A stretch of 64,000 nt of DNA, taken from contig NZ_CP113527.1 of the NCBI RefSeq assembly GCF_028877475.1, positions 3,713,501-3,777,500 of the forward strand, given 5' to 3'. The stretch comes from Lysinibacillus irui (GTDB lineage Bacteria > Bacillota > Bacilli > Bacillales_A > Planococcaceae). The notes under the pieces are model-generated. The model saw nothing but the letters and a program-made list of their open reading frames with translations, was not told where the DNA came from and searched no databases. The translations under genes and the position numbers were made by a program. Shown piece after piece: positions 1 through 7,371 of this stretch; the stretch's first letter is position 1, and each line of letters starts with the position of its first letter.

Positions 1-66
1 TTCAAACTCAGAAGTTTTACGGAATGTTGCCTCAAGCGCATTAATGTCATTATAAATATTAATCAT
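1..66 (-). CDS. yheA: YheA/YlbF-family protein, N-terminal fragment (cut by window edge)
   Basis: The reverse strand reads an ATG at 66-64 preceded by a good ribosome site (AAAGGAG) and then 22 residues beginning MINIYNDINALEATF before the window ends. The short helical start matches the YheA/YmcA/YlbF (DUF964) family, small all-helical proteins of uncertain role. The call rests mainly on context: the gene lies 16 bp downstream of yheB on the same strand, as in the yheB-yheA pair of Bacillus subtilis. The rest of the gene is outside the window, so length and C-terminus cannot be checked. Confidence 0.6.
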   Translation of the reverse strand, partial: MINIYNDINALEATFRKTSEFE

Positions 67-82
67 TTATACAATCTCCTTT

Positions 83-1225
83 TTAAATAAAGTAAACAAT
101 TAACCCTTGCACAATCCCAATCAATCCACCAAGAACTGCACCTAATACGGTAATCATTTTAAACTCACGTTTTGAAATACCTAATACAAGCTCCTCTAAT
201 TTTGCTACCGGGAAGGAATCTACCTGTTCTCGAACAACTTCTTGTAGATTTAAACGTTTTAATACATCCTCAAGTTTTTCCTCTGCTTTCACAAAAGCTT
301 TGTCAATAACTTGTGGAATTACCGTATATTTGGCCCACTCATTTCCTTCAGGCCAGTAATAAGAAATCGGTTGATTTAAACGTTCAGAAATAGCTAATTG
401 CTCTTTTACATACACTTGTAATTTCGATAAAATCGGCTCAAATTGAATATCTTGTAAAAAGTCCATTGCTGGTCGATCTTTTAATTTTTCCCATTCCTGT
501 GTAAATATTTTCGTTAGTAAAGTTGAAGTTCCTGGTGCTTGTAGAAACTTCACAAGCTCACGTTGAACTTTTCCAACTAGTGAGGAGGAATCACCTAAAA
601 ACATGTTGATCATACCACCAAGAGACCCCTTGGATGATAAGAAGTCATCAATCATTGCCTTAATCGTCATTTCGCCTTCAGGTGATAAAAAATAATCCTC
701 ACCCTTTTCCAAAATATGATGTACGGCTACAGGAATTTTTGCATCAATTGTATTTTGAATATCTTCAGACAACAGTGTACGAATTGATTTTGTTGATAGT
801 GTATTCTTTACTGACGCAAATTGTCCCTCAACAATCGCTTCAACCTTCTGCTCAATGGTACTGGGCATGTGTGAAAAGCCCGCTAAGTTTAGCCAATCTT
901 GAATTGTTTTATCGTTTGTAAAGATTGTTTCTTCAACCTTTGTTTGCACAAAATGTTCTACTTTGTCCTGGATGTCCTTTGAGAAAAATTTCTTTCTAAA
1001 TGTTTCAGGCGTTAATAAATAATTCACGACTGTAAGGCCAAGCTGCTTCGCCAATTCATCACGTCTTTTTGGAATAAGTCCTGGTGTAAATGGTACACGC
1101 CAATTTTTAATATATATCGCATTATGTGGGCGAAAAAGCATTTTAATGGCCAAATGATTTGTTACGCCCCCAATAGCAGCCCCAATAATTGCCATAAAAA
1201 GTAATGTCACTAGAAAATTGTCCAT
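83..1225 (-). CDS. yheB: YheB, DUF445 membrane protein
   Basis: This 380-residue protein has a hydrophobic N-terminal segment (about residues 5-22), a long mostly helical middle, and a C-terminal glycine-rich membrane segment (about 357-380). This is the layout of the DUF445/YheB family, in which the termini insert in the membrane. The phrase NHLAIKMLFRPH near the start is typical of the family. Length is normal. No biochemical activity is established; a role at the cell surface or in sporulating cells has been suggested for relatives. It is co-directional with yheA just downstream and likely forms a two-gene operon. Confidence 0.9.
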   Translation of the reverse strand: MDNFLVTLLFMAIIGAAIGGVTNHLAIKMLFRPHNAIYIKNWRVPFTPGLIPKRRDELAKQLGLTVVNYLLTPETFRKKFFSKDIQDKVEHFVQTKVEETIFTNDKTIQDWLNLAGFSHMPSTIEQKVEAIVEGQFASVKNTLSTKSIRTLLSEDIQNTIDAKIPVAVHHILEKGEDYFLSPEGEMTIKAMIDDFLSSKGSLGGMINMFLGDSSSLVGKVQRELVKFLQAPGTSTLLTKIFTQEWEKLKDRPAMDFLQDIQFEPILSKLQVYVKEQLAISERLNQPISYYWPEGNEWAKYTVIPQVIDKAFVKAEEKLEDVLKRLNLQEVVREQVDSFPVAKLEELVLGISKREFKMITVLGAVLGGLIGIVQGLIVYFI

Positions 1226-1431
1226 TAGTATCCTCTCATTTCAATTGTATTCATGATTGGCGTAATTTGTCGCCTTCTGCACTCATTATAGCAGAGCAAT
1301 GTTTTTCAACGAAAGAAATACCCTCTTTAGAATATCAAACTTATTCTATTACTATCTATGAAAAGCGAATAGTTGCAAAAATACCGTTATCCTTGAATAA
1401 TATGAACTACATAGTACAGAAATGGGGTTAA

Positions 1432-1638
1432 ATGATGATTCAGCATTTCAGTTTTAAACCTTTATTTGAAAATACTCAACTTCCAGGATGGTCCATTTCG
1501 TTTTTTTATCTGCGAGAACGATATGCAGCTGAGTATTTAAAGGACGGCACAATTCAATGGATAGGATCCATTCCTCCAAATGAGGAAGATGTTAAAAAAA
1601 TGATTCATGAGCTTATGCTTTTCCACGTATACGAGTAA
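1432..1638 (+). CDS. yheE: YheE family protein (DUF5342)
   Basis: This small soluble protein of 68 residues begins MMIQHFSFKPLFENTQLPGW and contains the aromatic-rich stretch SISFFYLRERYAAEY. The pattern matches YheE of Bacillus, a short family with no known function. Two ATG codons are adjacent (1432 and 1435) and either could be the start. It is divergent from yheB, in keeping with the yheA-yheB-yheE neighbourhood of B. subtilis. No clear terminator follows. Confidence 0.7.
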   Translation: MMIQHFSFKPLFENTQLPGWSISFFYLRERYAAEYLKDGTIQWIGSIPPNEEDVKKMIHELMLFHVYE

Positions 1639-1809
1639 CAAAAATAGTCATTTTTTCATGATACCCCCGCATAAAAATACCTATATTTACTATAAATAGC
1701 ACGCCCTTTAAGCTAATTATGTTGATTCATGTTGAAATTTGTATATTTTTCTTATACATTTAGGGTATTAATTTAATAGTAAATGTTTTTTATGCAGGGG
1801 GCCATTTTA

Positions 1810-2226
1810 ATGAGTAAAGTCGCACTTTCAGATGATCTAAACAGCTATAATTCCAAAGCGTTAATTCGTACAAAAGTAAAAGAATTATTTTCAGAATTTT
1901 CCACCAAAATATTCGAACTAGCCGATGAAGCTGGTGCTATTAACAGTAAAAAATTTGAAGCTCTTTCTGGCTTTAAAAGCGACTTTTATAATGAATATTG
2001 TAGTCAATTAAAGGGCTTTTTTGATTCTTCTGCTAGTACTTTCGGTAAGAAATCAATCAAAACTTTATATTTAACGTATAATGGTAAAAACTATATCCTC
2101 ACACAACAGGGCATTACGGAAAAAGCGCCTGTATCCATAGCACCTTTTACTGAAGAAATACCTGTAAAGGAAACCATTCATGATGTTGAAAAGGCATGTT
2201 TAAAATTACGCTTCCAACAAGAATAA
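1810..2226 (+). CDS. Hypothetical protein, 138 aa
   Basis: I do not recognise this protein. I place the start at the ATG at 1810 because a purine-rich GGGGG ribosome site lies 8-12 bases upstream; a longer reading from 1783 lacks one. The product is soluble, lysine-rich and probably helical, with no membrane segment or cysteine cluster. A C-terminal part (about 85-138) carries the stretch YLTYNGKNYILTQQG, which looks like a beta-hairpin. A perfect 14-bp terminator hairpin follows the stop, so the gene is probably monocistronic and real. Confidence 0.6.
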   Translation: MSKVALSDDLNSYNSKALIRTKVKELFSEFSTKIFELADEAGAINSKKFEALSGFKSDFYNEYCSQLKGFFDSSASTFGKKSIKTLYLTYNGKNYILTQQGITEKAPVSIAPFTEEIPVKETIHDVEKACLKLRFQQE

Positions 2227-2253
2227 ACCAGAAAGCATTTTTAAGTACGTAGA

Positions 2254-2287
2254 AAAGAGAGAGTCTCAAAAATGAGACTCTCTCTTT
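2254..2287 (+). terminator. Intrinsic terminator after the 138-aa hypothetical gene
   Basis: A perfect 14-bp stem (AAAGAGAGAGTCTC with its complement) surrounds a 6-base loop, and the 3' arm ends in TTT. It sits 28 bp after the stop codon. Confidence 0.8.
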
Positions 2288-2504
2288 AGCTATAAAAAAT
2301 AATTCATTTAAAAAAATCCGCAAGCTAAAGCACTCTTGAGATTTTTGACGTGTCGTATTATATGAGATGCAAAATGCTTCTTTCCCTAAACAAACCCTTT
2401 GCTCTTTTTTAAATTAGCATATAGTATTGGCAATTACAATCTTTTGGTATTTGAATCTAGTGACTTTTTTCGAAAAGCCACTTGAAAAACAAGCGAAAAA
2501 GTTG

Positions 2505-2533
2505 TTGTCAATATTTGTGTTTTTCTTTTAAAT
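2505..2533 (+). promoter_or_regulatory. Probable sigma-A promoter of the CorC-like gene
   Basis: TTGTCA at 2505-2510 and TTAAAT at 2528-2533 are separated by exactly 17 bp. Transcription would start near 2540 and give a leader of about 90 bases that contains the small reading frame and hairpin described separately. The preceding stretch 2288-2500 is AT-rich and shows no gene. Confidence 0.5.
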
Positions 2534-2585
2534 AATTTATGATTGAAACATCCAACAATTTTTTAAATCATAGGAGGTGTACACT

Positions 2586-2657
2586 TTGTTTACTTCCCTC
2601 ATTCGGGCGGGAACAAAGGAATTATTTGGACGGAGACATATTGGAGATAACCATTAG
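2586..2657 (+). CDS. Possible 23-codon leader peptide overlapping the CorC-like gene
   Basis: A TTG codon at 2586 is preceded by a full-strength ribosome site (AGGAGGTG, 2572-2579) at about 8 bases. The frame runs 23 codons (MFTSLIRAGTKELFGRRHIG..., conceptual) to a TAG at 2655, inside the start region of the following transporter gene and in another frame. A hairpin pairs the bases around this start with the bases around the transporter's weaker ribosome site. I infer a coupling or attenuation device. The alternative is that the strong ribosome site belongs to a fortuitous frame. No homology is claimed. Confidence 0.35.
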   Translation: MFTSLIRAGTKELFGRRHIGDNH

Positions 2658-3978
2658 GTTGGCGGCATTCGCCCTACTAATTATAATGACAGGATTTTTC
2701 GTTGCAACTGAATTTGCAATCGTAAAAGTGAGATCTACCCGCATTGATCAATTGCTCGCTGAAGGGCATAAAAAAGCGAAAAATGCTAAACGTGTTGTTT
2801 CAGATTTAGATGAATACTTATCTGCGTGTCAGCTAGGTATCACCATCACTGCACTCGGTTTAGGTTGGTTAGGTGAACCTACATTCGAAATTATTTTGCA
2901 CCCAGTGTTTGAATTTCTAAATTTGAATGGTAGTATTACATCTATCCTTTCATTCATACTTGCATTCTCTATCGTAACGTTTATGCATGTTGTTATTGGG
3001 GAATTGGCGCCAAAAACATTAGCCATCCAAAAAGCAGAATTTGTCACATTAAACTTTTCTGGCCCATTAATTTTATTCCACAATATAACATATCCAATCA
3101 TTAAGTTATTAAACGGATCTGCCCGCGGATTAACTGGTCTTTTCGGCTTAAAAATGATGTCAGAATCTGAAGTAGCTCATACAGAAGAAGAGCTGCGCAT
3201 GATTTTGTCGGATAGTTTAAAAGGTGGGGAAATTAATAACTCAGAATATGAATATGTTAACAGTATTTTTGAGTTTTCAGATCGTCTTGCAAAAGAAATT
3301 ATGGTTCCTCGAACTGAAATTGTTGGCATTGATAAAGAGCTAACAATTAAAGAAGTATTTGATTTAATGGGTGTTGAGCAATATACTCGTTATCCAATTC
3401 TTGATGGAGATAAAGACCATATTATCGGCTTAGTCAACATGAAGCATTTATTAACCGCTTACATTAAAGACTCAAAGAATGGTGATAAACCAGTTATTGA
3501 CTATATGCAGCCTATTATTCGAGTAATGGAAACAACGCAAATTAACGATTTATTACTAAAAATTCAACGAGAACGTATTCATATGGCCATTTTAATGGAT
3601 GAATATGGCGGAACATCTGGTTTAGTAACGATTGAAGATATTATTGAGGAAATTGTCGGCGATATTCAAGATGAATTCGATGAAGATGAGATCCCAGAAG
3701 TACAAGAAATTGCAGAAAATCACTTTATTTTAGATGCCAAGATGCTTCTTGAAAATGTGAATGATATGCTAGGTACTGACATAGAAGATGATGATATTGA
3801 TACTATTGGCGGTTGGTTCATGACAAAGCGTTTTGATGCAGTCGAAGGAGACAGTATTCAGGAGCAAGGTTTTGAATTTATCGCAAAGGAATTAGATGGA
3901 CACCATATTTTATACTTAGAAGTTCTGAAATTACCTGAAAGTGATTTATCAAATGAATTAGACGCTGTCACTGACTAA
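2626..3978 (+). CDS. CNNM/CorC-type (HlyC family) membrane transporter with CBS domains
   Basis: The protein has an N-terminal DUF21/CNNM membrane domain (about 10-200, starting FALLIIMTGFFVATEFAIVK), a tandem CBS pair (about 215-340), and a C-terminal CorC_HlyC domain (about 355-440). This is the architecture of B. subtilis YhdP/YrkA/YugS and of magnesium-exporting MpfA. 'Hemolysin' labels for this family are historical; divalent cation (Mg) export is the better-supported role. I chose TTG 2626, preceded by AAAGGA; TTG 2641, preceded by GGAG, is equally plausible. A reading from ATG 2539 would add a non-membrane leader with no family counterpart. It lies upstream of a CDF exporter. Confidence 0.85.
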   Translation: MDGDILEITIRLAAFALLIIMTGFFVATEFAIVKVRSTRIDQLLAEGHKKAKNAKRVVSDLDEYLSACQLGITITALGLGWLGEPTFEIILHPVFEFLNLNGSITSILSFILAFSIVTFMHVVIGELAPKTLAIQKAEFVTLNFSGPLILFHNITYPIIKLLNGSARGLTGLFGLKMMSESEVAHTEEELRMILSDSLKGGEINNSEYEYVNSIFEFSDRLAKEIMVPRTEIVGIDKELTIKEVFDLMGVEQYTRYPILDGDKDHIIGLVNMKHLLTAYIKDSKNGDKPVIDYMQPIIRVMETTQINDLLLKIQRERIHMAILMDEYGGTSGLVTIEDIIEEIVGDIQDEFDEDEIPEVQEIAENHFILDAKMLLENVNDMLGTDIEDDDIDTIGGWFMTKRFDAVEGDSIQEQGFEFIAKELDGHHILYLEVLKLPESDLSNELDAVTD

Positions 3979-4054
3979 AATTGAATTGCCTTATTGAACT
4001 TGTCGTGGTACTATTAAAAGCACGCTTGTTTATTCAAGGCTATAAATATGGTTG

Positions 4055-4082
4055 TTCCTTCACACCTTATAGGTGGGAGGAA
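4055..4082 (+). promoter_or_regulatory. Leader or trailer hairpin between the CorC-like and CDF genes
   Basis: TTCCTTCACACC and AGGTGGGAGGAA pair with one bulge around a TTAT loop. The hairpin lies 18 bp before the terminator at 4101. It may be part of the 3' end of the CorC-like transcript or of a leader for the CDF gene. It does not resemble the yybP-ykoY manganese riboswitch or any other riboswitch I know. Confidence 0.4.
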
Positions 4083-4100
4083 TTCCGTAAGAAATAGATG

Positions 4101-4133
4101 AAAACGACTCCCTTTTCAAAAGGGGGTCGTTTT
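4101..4133 (+). terminator. Intrinsic terminator between the CorC-like and CDF genes
   Basis: AAAACGACTCCC pairs with GGGGGTCGTTTT (12 bp, one G-U) around a 9-base loop, with the U-run built into the arm. It lies 34 bp before the CDF start codon, so it may end the upstream transcript or act as an attenuator. Confidence 0.75.
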
Positions 4134-4167
4134 CTAATGTCCGAAAGTTTTGCGAGGAGGAAACAAA

Positions 4168-5076
4168 ATGGAGCTCTATACAAATTTACGTCAAGGGGAA
4201 AAAGGTGCCTGGTTATCCATCGGTACATATCTAATTTTAAGCTCCATTAAGCTAACGATTGGCTATATTGGTACGTCGGAGGCATTAAAAGCAGATGGCT
4301 TAAATAATACGACAGATATTATCGCGTCTATCGCGGTATTAATTGGCTTACGTATTGCTCAAAGACCGCCTGATTCCAATCATCAATATGGACATTTACG
4401 TGCTGAAACAGTTGCCTCTTTGGTAGCATCATTCATTATGCTCGTTGTGGGTCTTCAGGTACTAATCAATTCTTTACAAAGTTTATGGGAACCCACTGGT
4501 ACAACCCCATCCCTCTTAACAGCTTATGTAGCAATAGGAAGTGCTGTAGCTATGTATGTTGTTTATCGCTATAATTTAGCACTATCTAAAAGAATTAAAA
4601 GTGCTGCTGTTAAAGCTGCTGCCTTTGACAATCGCTCAGATGCACTTGTCAGTATTGGAACAGCAATCGGTATTTTCGGAGCTATATTTGGCTTCCCTAT
4701 TATCGATTCTCTTACAGCCCTAGTCGTAGCCTTTTTAATTATTAAAACTGCAGTCGAAATCTTTTGGGAAGCTGTGCAAAGTCTTACTGATGCATTTGAC
4801 ATTGATGAGGTCGAGACTTTATCAGTCTTAATACGTAATGTTGATGGTGTAATCGAGCTCTTGGATTTTAAAGGTCGAGCACATGGTAATATGTACTTTA
4901 TCGATATAACCGTAACAGTTGACCCTTACCTCAATGTTTTTGAAAGCCATCGTATTACCGAGGAAATAGAACGTACCATTTTACGTGAAAATCGTTTTTG
5001 CCAGGTTCTCGTGCATATCGAGCCGCATATCGAAATGATTCTCCCACAAAACGACGACAAGTCTCCTACCAATTGA
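4168..5076 (+). CDS. Cation diffusion facilitator, probably a manganese exporter (MneS/MntE type)
   Basis: The 302-residue protein has about six membrane segments and a C-terminal cytoplasmic domain of about 85 residues, the normal CDF plan. The intramembrane metal site reads N46-x3-D50 in segment 2 and D154-x3-D158 in segment 5. This Asn-Asp-Asp-Asp set is characteristic of manganese CDFs (MntE, MneS/MneP) and differs from the HxxxD of zinc exporters. The start at ATG 4168 has a strong GAGGAGG site 7 bases upstream. The gene follows a CorC/CNNM-type transporter, so both may serve divalent-cation efflux. The stop codon lies inside the loop of the following terminator. Confidence 0.85.
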   Translation: MELYTNLRQGEKGAWLSIGTYLILSSIKLTIGYIGTSEALKADGLNNTTDIIASIAVLIGLRIAQRPPDSNHQYGHLRAETVASLVASFIMLVVGLQVLINSLQSLWEPTGTTPSLLTAYVAIGSAVAMYVVYRYNLALSKRIKSAAVKAAAFDNRSDALVSIGTAIGIFGAIFGFPIIDSLTALVVAFLIIKTAVEIFWEAVQSLTDAFDIDEVETLSVLIRNVDGVIELLDFKGRAHGNMYFIDITVTVDPYLNVFESHRITEEIERTILRENRFCQVLVHIEPHIEMILPQNDDKSPTN

Positions 5077-5092
5077 TTGGTAAGAGACTTGT
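5057..5092. terminator. Bidirectional terminator spanning the CDF stop codon
   Basis: ACAAGTCTC, then TACCAAT, pair with ATTGGTA and GAGACTTGT, with T-runs on both sides. The TGA stop of the CDF gene is in the loop, and the convergent minus-strand gene ends 2 bp beyond. It probably serves both genes. Confidence 0.85.
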
Positions 5093-5094
5093 TT

Positions 5095-5841
5095 TTATTT
5101 TACCGCTATATAGATTTCTACCTGAGCTTCCTGTGGATTCGCACAACGTTCATCATACAATTCAAAATCTCCTGTATACGTTCGTTCTACGCCAGAGTTG
5201 GCAAACCATGCCCAAATGTCTTGCCATGTTTGTATGACAACGTCTGGTAACGCTCCTTGATTTGATGTAAAAACTAAATATTTAGCTGCTGGTACGGTTT
5301 TAACAGTTAAACCAGCTGGTATGTCACCATCAAGACTATTTAACATTTGTACTCCTAGTGTAATGAAGTATTCCCCATTTACATCCGTCTCGTAATCCGA
5401 ATATAAACCATAGATGTTTGCATTTTTTTGATTAGCTATTTGCTCTATAATATTTTGCTGATAAAAATCATTCCATAATTGCGGGATTTTAGCTTGTGAC
5501 GTTATTTCTTTTGCATTGCTTGTTTGGGCTGATATTCCTACGATTTGAAATGAATCCCTTTCCACCATTTTCGGGTCCTTCCATTCGCCTTTTCTCCATC
5601 TTTTTAAGCTAGGTAAAAAAGAATTAAGCATACTACGTGCTTCATTTTCAGGCATACCCTCTTCCTTTAGATGCTGCACACAAAGGTCAATCATCCCTTC
5701 TACGGTTAATTGAGGTTGTGTAAATTTGCCTTCCTCATAACAATAAGCACAATACTCCTGACTTTTGTGACCACCTTTTTCAGTTCCTAATAATGCCTCT
5801 TCTATTAATGGCATTCCACAGCTTTGACAATAGCTCTGCAT
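5095..5841 (-). CDS. Zinc-ribbon plus GyrI-like effector-binding protein (YobU type)
   Basis: The N-terminus carries two CxxC pairs (C5/C8 and C31/C34), forming a zinc-ribbon domain to about residue 90. Residues about 93-248 look like the AraC/GyrI-like small-molecule-binding fold, as in B. subtilis YobU. I use the ATG at 5841, which has GGTGGAG 5 bases upstream; a longer reading to 5910 would run back into the regulator gene. It follows a WYL regulator on the same strand, as yobU pairs with yobV in B. subtilis. The effector is unknown. A palindrome between the genes is a candidate operator. Confidence 0.75.
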   Translation of the reverse strand: MQSYCQSCGMPLIEEALLGTEKGGHKSQEYCAYCYEEGKFTQPQLTVEGMIDLCVQHLKEEGMPENEARSMLNSFLPSLKRWRKGEWKDPKMVERDSFQIVGISAQTSNAKEITSQAKIPQLWNDFYQQNIIEQIANQKNANIYGLYSDYETDVNGEYFITLGVQMLNSLDGDIPAGLTVKTVPAAKYLVFTSNQGALPDVVIQTWQDIWAWFANSGVERTYTGDFELYDERCANPQEAQVEIYIAVK

Positions 5842-5890
5842 GTTTACTCCACCTTTCGCTTTAGTTGTCCTAACTATAGCAAAGGAAACC

Positions 5891-5906
5891 TGACAACTGT
5901 CTGTCA
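5891..5906. promoter_or_regulatory. Candidate operator palindrome in front of the zinc-ribbon gene
   Basis: TGACA and TGTCA form 5-bp arms around a 6-base centre. The site touches the regulator's stop codon and lies about 50 bp before the zinc-ribbon start, with a TATAGT minus-10-like box between. It is well placed for control of the downstream gene by the WYL regulator. Binding is an inference. Confidence 0.45.
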
Positions 5907-6833
5907 TCAATTGTTTTCATTTTTATATAAATAAACAATTTCTTGTGCTCGTTTTTGAATAATATCTCTTATATACAATGGTTCTATAATTTTTATACGA
6001 TGGCCAAAACTAAGTAAAAAGCCATAAAGCCATTCATCTTCGGGTATCGAGATATGAATCATGGACTGCTCATGATCAATATGCTCTGCACCAAACGATT
6101 CTTCCACCAATGTCGTGATCTTTTTATCAAAAGAAATAACTAAATTGACTAAGTTTTGAGGTTGATGCCATTCTTTACCCCAAGGGAGTTCACTTAAATT
6201 AACTTTCTTACGCTCAAATGTGGAATCCTCTTGAATTATATTTTTCATTCTCGCCAGTTTAAACAAACGAAAATCCCTTCTTAAGACGCAATAGCCATAT
6301 AAATACCATGTCTTTCCTTTTTGAACTAACGTATGCGGTTCAACTACTCGATTTGTTTGTTGACCATATGTAGTGGAATAGCTGAAACTTACACAATGCT
6401 TACTTGCTATTGCTTTCTTTAACGTTGTAACAAGCTCTTTAAAAACAGTGTTTGGTCCCCATGGACTAAGATCTACAAATAGGTGATCAATCGATTGTTT
6501 TACTTGGCTATCCGCAATACTTGTTAATTTCTCAAGAACTGCTTCAGCATGTGAATCCTCATAGGTAGTCAAGGCACTTTTAATAGCGATGGAAAGTGAA
6601 GTAAGCTCATCTTTTGTCAAAACTTGTTTATCGACACGATAGCCTTCAATTAAACTAATACCTCCATTAACACCTTGTTGACTAATAACAGGTACACCTG
6701 CACAGCTAAGTGTTTCAATATCTCGATAAATCGTACGCACTGACACATTAAATAGCTCTGCTAGTTCTTGAGCTTTAACCTTTTTACGATTAATTAAAAT
6801 CATCGTCATGGTTAATAGACGCTCTAATTTCAT
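5907..6833 (-). CDS. WYL-domain transcriptional regulator (YafY/YobV type)
   Basis: The protein has 308 residues. An N-terminal winged helix-turn-helix of the HTH_11 type (about residues 1-60, including the phrase VSVRTIYRDIETL) is followed by a WYL ligand-sensing domain (about 140-215, with KGKTWYLYGYC) and a C-terminal extension. Length and order are normal for the family. The start has AAAGGAG about 9 bases upstream. It probably regulates the GyrI-like partner 65 bp downstream on the same strand. The ligand is unknown. WYL proteins sense varied ligands, including nucleic acids, and can activate or repress. Confidence 0.85.
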   Translation of the reverse strand: MKLERLLTMTMILINRKKVKAQELAELFNVSVRTIYRDIETLSCAGVPVISQQGVNGGISLIEGYRVDKQVLTKDELTSLSIAIKSALTTYEDSHAEAVLEKLTSIADSQVKQSIDHLFVDLSPWGPNTVFKELVTTLKKAIASKHCVSFSYSTTYGQQTNRVVEPHTLVQKGKTWYLYGYCVLRRDFRLFKLARMKNIIQEDSTFERKKVNLSELPWGKEWHQPQNLVNLVISFDKKITTLVEESFGAEHIDHEQSMIHISIPEDEWLYGFLLSFGHRIKIIEPLYIRDIIQKRAQEIVYLYKNENN

Positions 6834-7143
6834 GCAAAATCTCCTTTCAGATATATCCCATAGTTCCTATACTCTATTACATCTTAGTTACTAACAAACT
6901 ATCCTTTTAAGTATTTTTTAAGTACTTTTTGAGTTTTATTTAAGACAAATGTACTATAATAACGCCTAATTAACAATTACAATGATTATACTATTTTTAC
7001 AATATAAGATAACAATGCATCTGGCTACACGACAGCTTTATTTCTCAATACAATATTGTTTTATTTTTTTATAAGAATAGTTTCAAAATTTAAACGCCTA
7101 AACAATTATTTCAATTCTCTTACACAACATAAAAAACTTCTAA

Positions 7144-7307
7144 CTTCTATATAATGAACGGCGGGTACTTTCTATGAAGGGAATCTCAACACACCACAGG
7201 ATCTACTACTCTCGCCTGTGATAGATTTACCCCTAAGATTGCTTTTTTCTATTAGCAAATTTTTAATAGAAAAGATTTGCTTTTCTCCCCCCTTCATTAT
7301 ATAGAAG
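7144..7307. repeat. 164-bp element with 15-bp perfect terminal inverted repeats
   Basis: CTTCTATATAATGAA (7144-7158) is matched exactly by its reverse complement at 7293-7307. Inside are two further hairpins: CACAGG/CCTGTG (7195-7200 and 7215-7220) and TTTTCTATTA/TAATAGAAAA (7245-7254 and 7264-7273). No coding frame is visible. It may be a MITE-like element or a structured leader of the gene starting at 7372. I see no clear target-site duplication. The rest of the 6834-7371 gap shows no gene. Confidence 0.55.
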
Positions 7308-7371
7308 CCTTTTCACCCAAAATAAACTAGTTTAATGGTTTTCAATTTAATTGTAAAAAGGAGAGTTTGAT

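Noticed and set aside
1204..1431. 75-codon plus-strand frame overlapping the yheB start
   Set aside because: It overlaps yheB and its promoter region, has no ribosome site and no family resemblance.
4048..4101. Short frame MVVPSHLIGGRNSVRNR as a leader peptide
   Set aside because: It has no ribosome site and lies in hairpin sequence; there is no support for translation.
4000..4168. yybP-ykoY manganese riboswitch before the CDF gene
   Set aside because: The conserved loop sequences of that riboswitch are not present; only generic hairpins are seen.
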